A stretch of DNA of 64,000 nucleotides from Antitrichia curtipendula (lineage: Eukaryota > Streptophyta > Bryopsida > Hypnales > Leucodontaceae). Below the pieces are notes generated by a model. It was given only the letters and a program-made list of their open reading frames with translations. It was not told where the DNA came from and searched no databases. Made by a program: the position numbers and the translations under genes. Every line of letters begins with the position of its first letter. Position 1 is the first letter of the stretch. The stretch is from positions 28,538,696 to 28,602,695 of the forward strand of contig OX579638.1 of NCBI GenBank assembly GCA_951230915.1, given 5' to 3'. Shown here one piece after another: positions 39,952 through 50,440 of the stretch.

Positions 39952-41076
39952 AAACACTAGAAGAAAAGCACGTTTTTGCTGGCGTTTAGCAACAAACGCA
40001 TCGTGTTTTTTCAAATGTTAGATGTTCCAAAAAACATGTACGTATTTTCTAGAAAACGTGTACATGTTTTGCAAAAAATGCGACCATGTCACTGTGGACG
40101 GCTATGTTTGTGACAATGTCAACTGCGACATGGCCATGTTTTTATAAAACGTCGCATACAACATAAACTGCCATGTCAGCAAGTAGATTTAGAGAAGGGC
40201 AGCCACGTGGCATATTTTGGAAAAAAATAAATGGATGGATGGATGGACGTCGAGTTGGACTTTGAGCTGGACATCTCAAACAACGTAGGCTAATTATTCC
40301 ATATTGTTTGTTTCATAATGGACAAAATTTTTAGCAAAGGGCAGCCACGTGGCCTATTTTGGAAAAAAAAGAAATGATGGATGCATGGACGTCAGGTTGG
40401 AAGTCTGAAACAACGTGTTGGATGTCGGGCTAGATGTCTCAAACAACGTAGGCTATTTATCCCATATCGTTTGTCGCACCATGGACAGAGAATGGGTATA
40501 AATATGACCCTTAAAATGTTCATTTTATGTAATATTTCCATCAAAATAAAATTGATGGAAATAGTAAGTTTGTTTACTTCTTGGTGAATTCTACATTTTT
40601 TTTGTTGCTTACTTTTATTTTTTAATTTATGTTAATTAATTATTTTTTGAAAAAATGGATTGGATGAAAAGAATGGGATGGATGAAAAAATAGGTGGGAT
40701 GAAAAGAAATGGATGGATGAAAAAATAGGTTGGATGAAAAACATTAGATTCTCTGACCTCCACGTCATCCACCACGTCAGATGCGGTCAAGTAAAAAAAA
40801 AGATTACGTGGCAGTGCCCATCCAAGTGGCGCCTCCGTGGCACTCAGGAGCCCTCCACGTGTCAACCTCTGAGGACCTTAGTAGACATTGTTGTCACCCA
40901 CGTTTTTGGAAAAACGAGTACAAAAGTGATGCGTTCTTCTAGATTTTCACATGTTTTTACCCCGTCTAATCAAACGGATTTTAGGAGACGTCAACGTTGA
41001 TCATTTTTGTGTCACACACAACGCATAATCGCGTTGTTTTGGACATTTTGAAAAAGTCCGTTTTCTTCTAGTGAAA
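39952..41076. mobile_element. Non-autonomous CACTA (En/Spm-like) element
   Basis: The left end CACTAGAAGAAAAGC (39955) and the right end, whose reverse complement is CACTAGAAGAAAACG (ending 41073), form a 13-bp terminal inverted repeat. A 3-bp duplication AAA flanks each side. Subterminal ends are rich in short repeats (acgtgtacatg, tttttgg). The 1119-bp interior has no transposase. It contains a roughly 142-bp direct repeat (starting 40197 and 40339, gggcagccacgtggc) and a ggatgaaaa minisatellite at 40650-40740. Ends, target size and subterminal structure all agree with CACTA elements. Confidence 0.85.
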
Positions 41077-42548
41077 ACAATGCGTTTTTTAGAGTCTTCA
41101 CATGATCCCATTTGACTTTGTAGTCATGGCTAGATATTGTGTTGATTCCTACAATTGGAAGAGAATGCACTTCCAAGATGTTGGAGCTTTAAACACATGT
41201 GAACAACACTTTTAGCAATACCTTGTGTGGCATCTTGGACTTGTACAAATTGCTTTCTATGGAGTGCCAAGCCATCCATGGCTTTGACCACATCTAGGTA
41301 GCTTTTTGTTTTTGAAGGATTAGATGATTGGATTTATTGTAGGGTTTTGACTTTTGGTGATGTACTGCAAAGATACATTATTTGAATGGATTGTTTTGTG
41401 ATTTAATTATATTATTTTGTAGTTTAAGAAGCAATGTGCTTGTTGAACTTACAAATATTTGTTTTAGACATCTATTTGTACTCATGCAAGTATATGTTTG
41501 GAGTAAATTGTGGTGTTTAAATGTAGGAAACTAGTTTAGATGGATATATTTTGTAATAATTTTACATTTTTTAGAGTAAAAAAAATACCACAACAAGAAG
41601 CGACAAAATATGCATCTCTATAATTTGGCTTGCCAAGCATAAGGGTTTGCACTTTTTTGATTCAGCAAAAAGTTGAAAATATCCTAAGTTCAATTGCTTG
41701 AGCAATTCATTGTGCATGTTTTTTTTTGTCTAATCTCAATTACTCTTGTTTGCAAGTTAAATTGCTATCATCCTCAATTCTTAGCTCCGGATGACGGTTT
41801 AGGGTTTAAGGATTTTGCACAAAGGAGCACGGCTATGGTGCACTTGCGGCTCTCTTCTAGCCAATGCGCAATTCTAAGGCACCATTTAAAAAATATAAAT
41901 TTAGTGCATTACTAGGTTATATCATTTGCACAATTGTCTAAACTTACATGTTGCATTCTCTTTGTCATTTGGTTTTTATTTTGTTTGATAAGCTCTTTAT
42001 TCTTCTAACCTTGAGGTGCCCAATGTAAGATTTAGTATCTTGAATGCTATAATTTTTTGGTGCATTTTTTGGTAGAAGCTTTTATTCAATTTCACTTGAC
42101 CAAATATTTACTATGAATTGACTGGTGGTTAAATATTGCTAGGGGTTCTTCAATTTTGAATATCATTTTTGACTCCTTAACCCTTGAAAGGCCCTTGGGT
42201 CCCTCTATACGACATGTATTTGGCCTTATAGCTCTTCAATTGTGTTTTGCTACATGAATTGTGATACATTGTTATTTACATACAACCATGATCGTTAATT
42301 TACTTTGTATTGAACAATATTTGGTCAATATTTTTCTGGTGAAATACCACCATACTTACAATATATTATACGGCCACAAAGGACTTTCAGGCCCTTCTAA
42401 GATTAATTTGATATATTTGGAGAGACTTGTAAGGAAAAGGAAACATTAGAATATATAGTACCTAAAATTGTAATATTTTTGCATTGAACAATCATCAATA
42501 ATTCTAATGTAGATTATTAAATACCGCTTTATCATCTAATTTTTGGTT
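41077..42548. other. AT-rich intergenic DNA
   Basis: No gene is recognised. A TTAA-family-like end (TTAACCCTTGAAAGGCCC) at 42177-42194 has no identified partner. Confidence 0.5.
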
Positions 42549-43203
42549 TTAACTCCTAAATACCCAAGGCCTTTTTTGAACGTCTAGGAATTTGCTCTAG
42601 TTTGAACAAAAAGTCAACTTTTCAATAAGTTGTATCAATTTTTTGGATTGTAACCATACAAATCCAAACTAGACATGCTAGAGATCACATAGGAAAAGAA
42701 AACACAACAATATCACTTATAAATTGAAAGATAATAACATTCGATCATGAGGGTGTTAAAATTGCAAAAGTGATTTGAAGTCTTTCAATCCTCTTTTCAC
42801 ATGTCAATCTAAAAAGTTGGTCACCAAGAAAATATGAAGACAAAGGGCCTAACATGCATAACCCCAATCAATTAATGGCTTCTCAAAATCTAATCTACAA
42901 TTTTTTTAAATGAATTTTTAATGTGATTTTTTCTCCAAGATCTAGTGTATTTGAGGCTCATTTCCAAGAGCCCTCAATACTACAAAAAGTCAAGATTGCA
43001 ATGGACACCCTTGCACAACATCTTGAATAGAAAAATTGTAATCAATCATTTTGATGATTGGATTTTTGATGCTAAAACTAAACTTCAAAAATAATCTTTC
43101 AAAAATATAAACTACTAATTTAAATAGTAATTTAATAAGGTTTTATTTAACTTCAAAGTTTCTTCGACACCACATTTTGATACCTTGGGCATTTAGGGGT
43201 TAA
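42549..43203. mobile_element. TTAA-flanked transposon, subfamily with CCTAAATRCCCAAGG ends (copy H)
   Basis: The left end TTAACTCCTAAATACCCAAGG-type and the right end, in reverse TTAACCCCTAAATGCCCAAGG-type, match over about 21 positions with two differences, and TTAA lies on both sides. It is about 655 bp and non-coding. The inner sequence differs from copies B-E, so several subfamilies share the same tips. Confidence 0.65.
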
Positions 43204-43471
43204 TGAAATTTCAATAGTTTGATCAAATTCAAAATTAATTTTATACTTTACATAATATGGCAACATGCATGCGTTAGACATAGTTTGCATTTTGAAAAAA
43301 CAAAATTGGTTGGACCCTCATGCACTTAGGTAGATGAATATGAGCTTTCTGATAGGAGTCCCATTTGGCTAGGATTGTTATTGAATTCTACAAATTTCAG
43401 ATTTTGTGAGTTAGAAAGTTCAGAATGGCCTTATTGGGATTAAAGGTTACATGTTTTGGATCGACAATGAT

Positions 43472-43746
43472 ATTGTGGCATGCTTTGATTGGTTAAGCAA
43501 TCAAAGAAGCCAAAACGGCTCAACTCTCCTACATTGTCATTATGTCCGGTAATTGCAAAGCAAGCCAAGTTATCAAGAATAGTCACCGGTTAGGACCTAC
43601 CAAGCCATGGGCAACGAGGTTGGTACTGACCTGCAATTATTCTTGATGACTTGGCCTACTTTGCAATTGCCGGACATAATGTCAATGTAGGAGAGTTGAG
43701 CCATTTGACTTCTTTGATTGCTTAACCAATCAAAACATATCACAAT
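43472..43746. mobile_element. Foldback MITE
   Basis: Inverted arms of about 105 bp begin ATTGTG, then TTTGATTGGTTAAGCAATCA, and include ctcaactctcctacattg and attatgtccgg on both sides. They enclose a loop of about 60 bp. No convincing target duplication was found. Superfamily unknown. Confidence 0.65.
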
Positions 43747-44273
43747 GGTGAAAGTCTTTTGCATTTAAATTATGCTAGGTGGATCCGCACTTGCTAAGTT
43801 AATACTAGTTGGTAGTAGTAGAGATTTCTCTCAGATTTCTCTCACTGCCCAACCAATGAGATTTCTACTTCATAACCACCATGTTGAAAATTTGCACAAG
43901 GCAAGCAATGAACATTACCAATCTTAATCTACCTCTCCTTAACCAATTGAGGCATGCCACAATGACAAAACTTTCTTGCATTGACATTACACTCAGGGGA
44001 TTGAAGTAGTGGGCTATGTGGAAGAGGTGATGAGCCTTGCCTCAAATTTTGATTCCTTATTTGGAGGTAATGCTTGCTCAAAGTATTTGACAGCAATTCT
44101 CCGGGCATTGAGTATCTCATCCCATGGGTGGAGGATATTGTGAAGGAAGTGGACGCCAAAGCCCAGTGTATCCTCATTGCAGTAATTAGAAATTCCTTCC
44201 TTTGTTAAGCACTCTGGAGCCCCTTTCTATAGTGAATCGAACCATATTATGAGGCGTAATGCTTCCTTAACAG

Positions 44274-44358
44274 TGCCAGACACTGATTACAGCACCTGGC
44301 ACCGGTTATAATGCCAGGCACTGTAACCAGTGCCAAGTGCTGTAATCAGTGCATGGCA
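44274..44358. repeat. Short imperfect foldback
   Basis: Arms of about 40 bases contain cactgattacagcac on one side and its reverse complement gtgctgtaatcagtg on the other, with a centre around ggttataatgcc. It is adjacent to a second GC-rich foldback. Confidence 0.55.
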
Positions 44359-44427
44359 TGATAAATTCAAGCGGGCAGAGCGGGGTTTATTCGGGTAGGG
44401 TCGGGCTGCCCAACTGCTTAACGCAGC

Positions 44428-44543
44428 GGGAGGCATCGCCACTCGGGCATTTCAGCCTGTAACGGCACCTGCCCTCGACCTCGGGCTCCCGCCCTCGAGC
44501 AGGTGCCGTTACAGGCTGAATTGCCCGAGTGGTGATGCCTCCC
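44428..44543. repeat. GC-rich foldback with arms of about 47 bp
   Basis: GGGAGGCATCGCCACTCGGG...CTGTAACGGCACCTGC pairs with GCAGGTGCCGTTACAG...TGATGCCTCCC, around a short loop of cctcgacctcgggctcccg type. It would form a very stable hairpin. It could be a MITE or another mobile foldback. No target duplication was identified. Confidence 0.65.
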
Positions 44544-45389
44544 ATTATACCTCACTCACTTTGATGTTGAGCAGGTTTGTAGTGCGACTGAGATTCTGCG
44601 TTACTTATGTTTGTAGCCACCGGAAGGCCTTGTGAAATAGACTCAAACTCCTACGGAAGATTCGAATAGCTCTGGAGACGCTTGTTCTCCTACAGGGGTA
44701 GTCACACACCTTTGTCATTGCACCCCCATTCTTCAGAGAATGGGGACGTTGTGGCTCCCCATTGGCTTCCCGCTAGCAAAATATTATTCTTCTACAAAAA
44801 TCTTCTCCACGTCCATTATTCTCCTCTAGAGGTGAATAATAGCTGTGAAGAAGATTTCTTCATTTAAGTATGTTCTTTTGTTCTTCTACTTGGCGCGTTT
44901 CCAATGTCATTTTGTGCTGATGTTTGAGTTCTACGCCTTCATCCTGCATTCCATGTCAAAAAGTCGTTTTCCAATTCTCCACTCTGACTAGTTCTCCAAA
45001 AAGCAGAAAAGGAATGTCACACCTTTATGATTTTGGCTCCTAATTGGCTCCTCTTTTCTCTCTGCATTCTTCATAGTCATTTTGTTTTCAGAGAAGGTGG
45101 ACTACCCCTGTTGCAGGGGTAGTAGACAAACCCATTTCCCTTCAATGACCATAAACATTTAGTCCAGTGATGCTTACACCGAACTTGCTAATTGAAGGGC
45201 AACCAAAGTGTGTACTGAGAAGAGATAAGTTGGTGTTGGTACCTGCAGTTGGTACAGGAGACAGGATTAGGTCTCTAACGGTTACAGTGTCTTCTACCTG
45301 ACATATGAATTATGCAGAACATGGTCTTGCTGAAAGGTGGAGGATTGAAAATCTATGATTTGCAACAGCCAGCCTTACTGACTTGGTTG

Positions 45390-48070
45390 CATGAGCAGGC
45401 CAGAGGGAACCGCATATGCTAACACGGCGTCAATTGCAGGCAGCAGGAGAACAGAAGTTGGTCGAGATGATCGAGGTACATATTTCCTTGATAACTCGCT
45501 TGCTTCAAACAACTTCGCACTTTGTGATTGCTTTTCTGTCACTTCTAGTGTGTTAAGTCAGGGTAATGCACGAAGCTTTAATTTTACGGAGAATGGAAGG
45601 TCCAAACTGTGGCTACGTGTTGAATGACTTCTAAAGCTTCTGGAATTCTGTTGTTGTCTAGGCTGCTGGAGGCTTCATTTTCATCAGTTGCTCAGGATCT
45701 TAGATTCCGTACAAAGCGTCGTCGATCAGTGCCGGGGTTTTGGTAAATTGTGATTTCTTTGTCGGTCTTGTCGTCGTTGCTGGAGAATGGACAGAAGCCA
45801 GAACTCGTAGTTGAGCTAGGTGAGTGGTCATGGATTGTAAACCTTTGGATGAGGGAAGATCAGTTGCTATTCTTGTGGCTCTAGCAATGCTTATTTACAA
45901 TGTGTCTAAGAGGATATGTGAATATCATGGTCCACCTTCTGTGCTCTTCCCCTCACCGATTTTCATGTCTCGTACGACTCGTAGGGAAGATCTGCAAAAT
46001 GTTGATTCAGAAATTGAAATATTTTTGGGGAAGTGCTGGAGAGAAGAGACTAATCCCGGACACAGGTATGTCTTTTCCTATTGCTTTTAACCCCTAAATG
46101 ATTTTGACTATATGTTTTCAACAAAAACGCTTCAAAACTGCCATTTCTAGGACAGGTATCAAATTTTAGGAAAAAAAAAAAATTTTAGATACATGTAACC
46201 ATAGGATCTTCTAGTATTCTGGATTGAAGAGATATGGAAAAAATTTCAGAAATTTCCACCATGTAAATTGCAAGTTATTAGTGTTTGAAGTGACAAAAAT
46301 CTTTTTTTGGGCCTTGCAAAAAATTGCGCAGCTGCACTTCACAAGGTCACATTTGTATGAAAAAGTGTCCAAAATGCTGGTACTTCTTTTGAATCCTTCA
46401 CAAGGTCACATTTCAAAGAAAAAAAGAAAACTCCATTCGTGGTGAGCTGCCCAAAATCACTATGTTGCCAAAAAAACAATCCGCAGTTCAAATGGGAATT
46501 TAGGGGTTAAGACTGGAACTAGATCATTGAACAAAATTTCTACTTTGAAAGACTAGTATTTTGATCGTTTGAAGATGATAGGGTATCTTCAGCATTTAAA
46601 AATTGCTGGGATCCTTTGACATCTGCTGTTCTAACTCGAGAGCGACAGGATTAATGTAATTGAGGTGTTTTGTGCCCGGATCTGTGTGTGAAACGAGCAG
46701 GGAAGACGCACTAGTACGTCAATCTCATAACTAGTGAGGTGGTTAGTGAGAAGCTTCCTTCTGCACGTATTATGGATCCCACACCTGTGAATCGAGATTG
46801 GAATGACTATGGAAACGCTTGTGATGCCCAGCGCCAGTTACTTTGAGGAAAATGGGCCGATTTGATCTTCATAATGCGGTATGCGTTGTACATACCTCAA
46901 TGTTTGTCTGTTGCTTATGCAATGGAGTACTGGGGTGAAGCATGGTATTGTGTTTCCCTAGAGCAGACCATTTGGAATCGAAAGCTCTTGGGTGTAAGAA
47001 CTTGACACAATTGGGCTTGTTATATGTGGCAGATAATGATGCATGGAGGTTACAAGGAGGTTGCTCAGCAACTAGGTCGCATAATTATTGGACGGCGTGA
47101 AGTGAAGGACCTCGAATCCGAGATCCGATAATTTATGCGTGATCAAAGCTTGTAAGATGACTTGTTTTTCTTAATGGGTGCTCGGTGAGATACATTGGAT
47201 TCAGTTCTGCACTTTGTGGTTGAAAGCTAACGTACCAACAGATGAATCTGAAGCTGTCAGATTGTCACCTGAAACAGATTGTCTAGTTTTTTCCTGTCTT
47301 CAGTTTTTCCTGTCTTGATGCCGTCAATTGTAGCGGTACGGGAACAGGGTTGGGTTGTCGCAGTAGCCAAGAAGATGGGACTTCGAGCAAAGACAAACGG
47401 AGTAAAGCATCTGTAAGTTCAGATATATTTCTTTTGTCCAGTGACTTTTTTGGTCATGGTAATTGAGGCAAGGTTCTTCAGAACTTCGAAGCTCTCGTAC
47501 GTTTGTGTTTCGAGTGGGTTGTCACTGTAGACTAGAGTCATTAGTAAGACTAGACTGTTTCTAAGAACTTGTAGGCAGCATCGTGAGGAGCATCTTCCCC
47601 ATAAGTCAATGGGAAGTCTCCCAGTGGTCATCGTGATTAACTTACATGGAGGCCTTTGTATGATCATAGAGAGACCTCCCCGTGAATCATGAAGTAGATT
47701 CTCTTTATGGTGCTATCGAAATGTCCCTTAAACAATCTACATTTTACCAAAACGCAGCTGCAGTCATAATGCTGCAAATAAGAAGATACTGTTCATCCTT
47801 GTTTTTGCTGTATGGCTTATTTGAAGACCACTCGATTCGATGAAAGACTGCTGTGTAATCAATGGAGCACTGTTTGATTCTCTTGTGTGCATTATCAGGG
47901 GAGGATGAAGAGATATTAGCCAATTCCTCAAAGAACTTTATGGTTTGTTGCTCGATGTGCAGAAAGGACGTTGGGAAAATGTGGAAGAAGCCGTAGAAGC
48001 AATGAAAGATTACTAGTTTGAGAATCTGCTGGATACTTATCCAAGTAACCTCATGGCTTTTGTAGGGCTT
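45390..48070 (+). pseudogene. Candidate decayed multi-exon plant gene, unnamed
   Basis: This tract is GC-richer than its surroundings and shows exon-like pieces bounded by plausible splice sites. At 47033-47151, after a CAG and before GTAAGA, the frame reads MMHGGYKEVAQQLGR, then VKDLESEIR, an in-frame stop (47129-47131), then FMRDQSL. At about 47315-47412, before GTAAGT, it reads LMPSIVAVREQGW followed by VVAVAKKMGLRAKTNG. The two pieces share a GG/GW-x-x-VA-x-x-(L/M)G pattern, as in tandem repeats of a plant protein family that I cannot name with confidence. Another piece (about 45824-46068) is open for about 80 codons up to a GTATGT donor. A further one at about 47960-48017 reads QKGRWENVEEAVEAMKDY before a stop. 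Stops and missing joins point to a pseudogene, but a working gene with misjudged exons is not excluded. Confidence 0.35.
46087..46510. mobile_element. Compact TTAA-flanked MITE (copy I)
   Basis: It starts TTAACCCCTAAATG and ends CAAATGGGAATTTAGGGG-TTAA, about 424 bp in total. The interior holds two tandem copies of a cacaaggtcacattt word (about 46341 and 46399) and the inner block agctgcccaaaatcactatg shared with 1-174 and 22680-22856. It sits just after a possible splice donor of the candidate decayed gene, so it is probably intronic. Confidence 0.75.
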
Positions 48071-50440
48071 TCATTTGCCGCCTTTGAAATCAATGCATTT
48101 AACTGTAAATCCTAAACCCTAATCGCCATTTAAGGTAGTTTCTAACTCAAACTCCGTTCAAACTGTGTAACGTGGTAAGGTTTTCTAAAACTGATTGGGG
48201 TGTGTGGTGTGTTGTACTACTTTGATTGGGTACCTAAAGATGCTATATTGGGTGGAATTTTAGAAGTACGGGCAGGAAGCTAGGTATCAAAACCCTGACC
48301 ATGGGAGGCCACGAATTCATCGCCCAAGCTCATGTCAAGATTATTTGCATCAACCTCCCGTTGTAGCATCTTCAGACAGGAAAACATATATAGTTCCTTT
48401 TTTCAACTTGAAATGTTGCGACTAAGGGGCAAAAATTTGCGCCATCGTGGGATTCATTAGCAAGAACAGCTTGATGGCATCAAGGTAATCCTTGCGCTGG
48501 TCCACGTGCTGTTGTGATTTGAGGATGAAGGGAGGAATTTATTCACTCAGTGGACTCTCTTTTATACTTAGCTCAGCAGCTCTACCAACATGTACACTGA
48601 AAGCATTGCCTTGCGAAAAGTATTATTTCCCATATATTGCGCTGAAGAGGAGAACCACCTCCTGTCGAACTTCAAGATGGTGCAAATTGTTCACATTCAA
48701 AGGTTTCTATTCTGAATCAAGGAGAAATTCCTATTACAAAACACTCCAACACCGTTGATCTCCAGTAAATAAATAAAAGTACACAATCACTGTTGATTGC
48801 GCCATCGTGAGAGACAATCTTGGTTGTTGAGAAGATTAGGGTTTGGCGCTTTAGGATACAAAATATGGACATTGGATACGGATGCTATATATATATATAG
48901 TCACAAATTAGAATGACTTTCATCCAAGTAGCAACAAGAAACAAGAATATGAATCTATTCATTGTCCAAAAATTGGATGTTGGAGCGCTTAAGGATTAAT
49001 CCTTGCAAGAGCTACCATAACAAATCTTCTCTACAAACTTGGGAACCCAAACCAAAGGCAAAATCACAAAATATAATTACCCCACTAATAAGTCTATTCA
49101 CAAAAGGAACAATTAAATTAGAAATTAGTACAAATTAGAGTATTTCATGAACTTTTACTATAGATAGTCACCATTACTAGAGAAATTATTCTGCATGATT
49201 TCACAAGGAAGACTTCCTCTTATCATATTGATCACTCAATTGAAAGGCCTTCCTATGAATTATAGAAAATTTTATCTTTTGATGTTGTGTAAAAGACTAA
49301 AAGTTGATGGAATGATCTAATTTTGTTGCAACTTTGTATTAACCCCTAAATGACAATCTTTCAATCCATAAGTGACATTGTTGTGTTTTCTTTTCCCATG
49401 TCAATTGTAAGCTTAACATGTTTAGTTTGAATTTATATAGATACATCCATTCACTAGGAAGCTCCTTAGCCCGGGCTTGGGCGTGGCCAATGAGGAAAAA
49501 GTAGTCCACCACGAACCAAGCCAAGGGCAAAAAGAGCCTGATCACAGCACACATGGCTCCAGAAATTGTAGGACCCCATCCCCACCATGGTTGTTGACTA
49601 CATACAGTTTTCTCTGTGGATACATTTTGTTGAACTCCATTGTTGTTAAATCTTGATGGCTTATGGGTACAATGGTAGGAAGCGAGAGAGTACAATATGA
49701 AGAAAAGAGTCGTGAACAATGCAGGGAAGGGTTTGTTTTCACATTGCTAGGTTTTGGCAACAATAGTGATTCAAGGTTAGGGTTTAGAAAGAAAGAAAGC
49801 TTGTAGGGACAAGGCATGCCATGCCATCAGAAGCAAGGGGAGGGCGTGGTGGAGGGGAGGGGGTATCAACAAAAGGGAGTGGAGGGTAGAAGATTGATAA
49901 CGCGATCAAGGAGGCCAATGATCTAGAACATAGTGCAGTAACAACAGAGGGCAGCATAGTACTAGGCGCAACCATCGTGTCCATGGCCATGGTGAGAACA
50001 ACTCTATAATTTGATAAGGGCACAACAATAGAAAGAGTATGTGCAATGATGACCAAAGCAACTATAGAAATGATCTAAAGGAGGAGTCACCCTATTCTGA
50101 AGGTGAGTACTGCAGTTCCAGAGCCAGAGATTCAAGCTCCTAGAAAGAGATTGTAGTATCGCTAGGGATTCAGGGGTGTAGGCAAAGGTTTGTAGCAAGG
50201 TCAAAGCGTGCAACTATAGCAAGGCAAAGTGGTGGATTTCTTGCCACGAAAGGGAGGACTTTTGTGGTGGAAGGGAAACAATGGCTCACAAGGAGTGTGT
50301 TTGCTATGAGCTAGGACCAAATTTCAGGCAACCAACAAAAAAACATTGCATTATGGCAACGCATTTGGACACATTTCAATGCAAACAGGCCTTTTGATGA
50401 AAGACCTTTACATCTATTAGAAAGTAAATGGGGCCAAATA
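48071..50440. other. Intergenic DNA with a TTAA-family end and no supported gene
   Basis: A (TA)n microsatellite lies at about 48886-48899. A TTAA-family end (TTAACCCCTAAATGAC, 49340-49355) has no identified partner. Overlapping open frames on the minus strand at 49339-50213 have no recognisable similarity. Confidence 0.5.

Noticed and set aside
49339..50213. Overlapping minus-strand frames of 70-126 codons
   Set aside because: No domain, no splice logic and mutual overlap; the composition is that of random moderately GC DNA.
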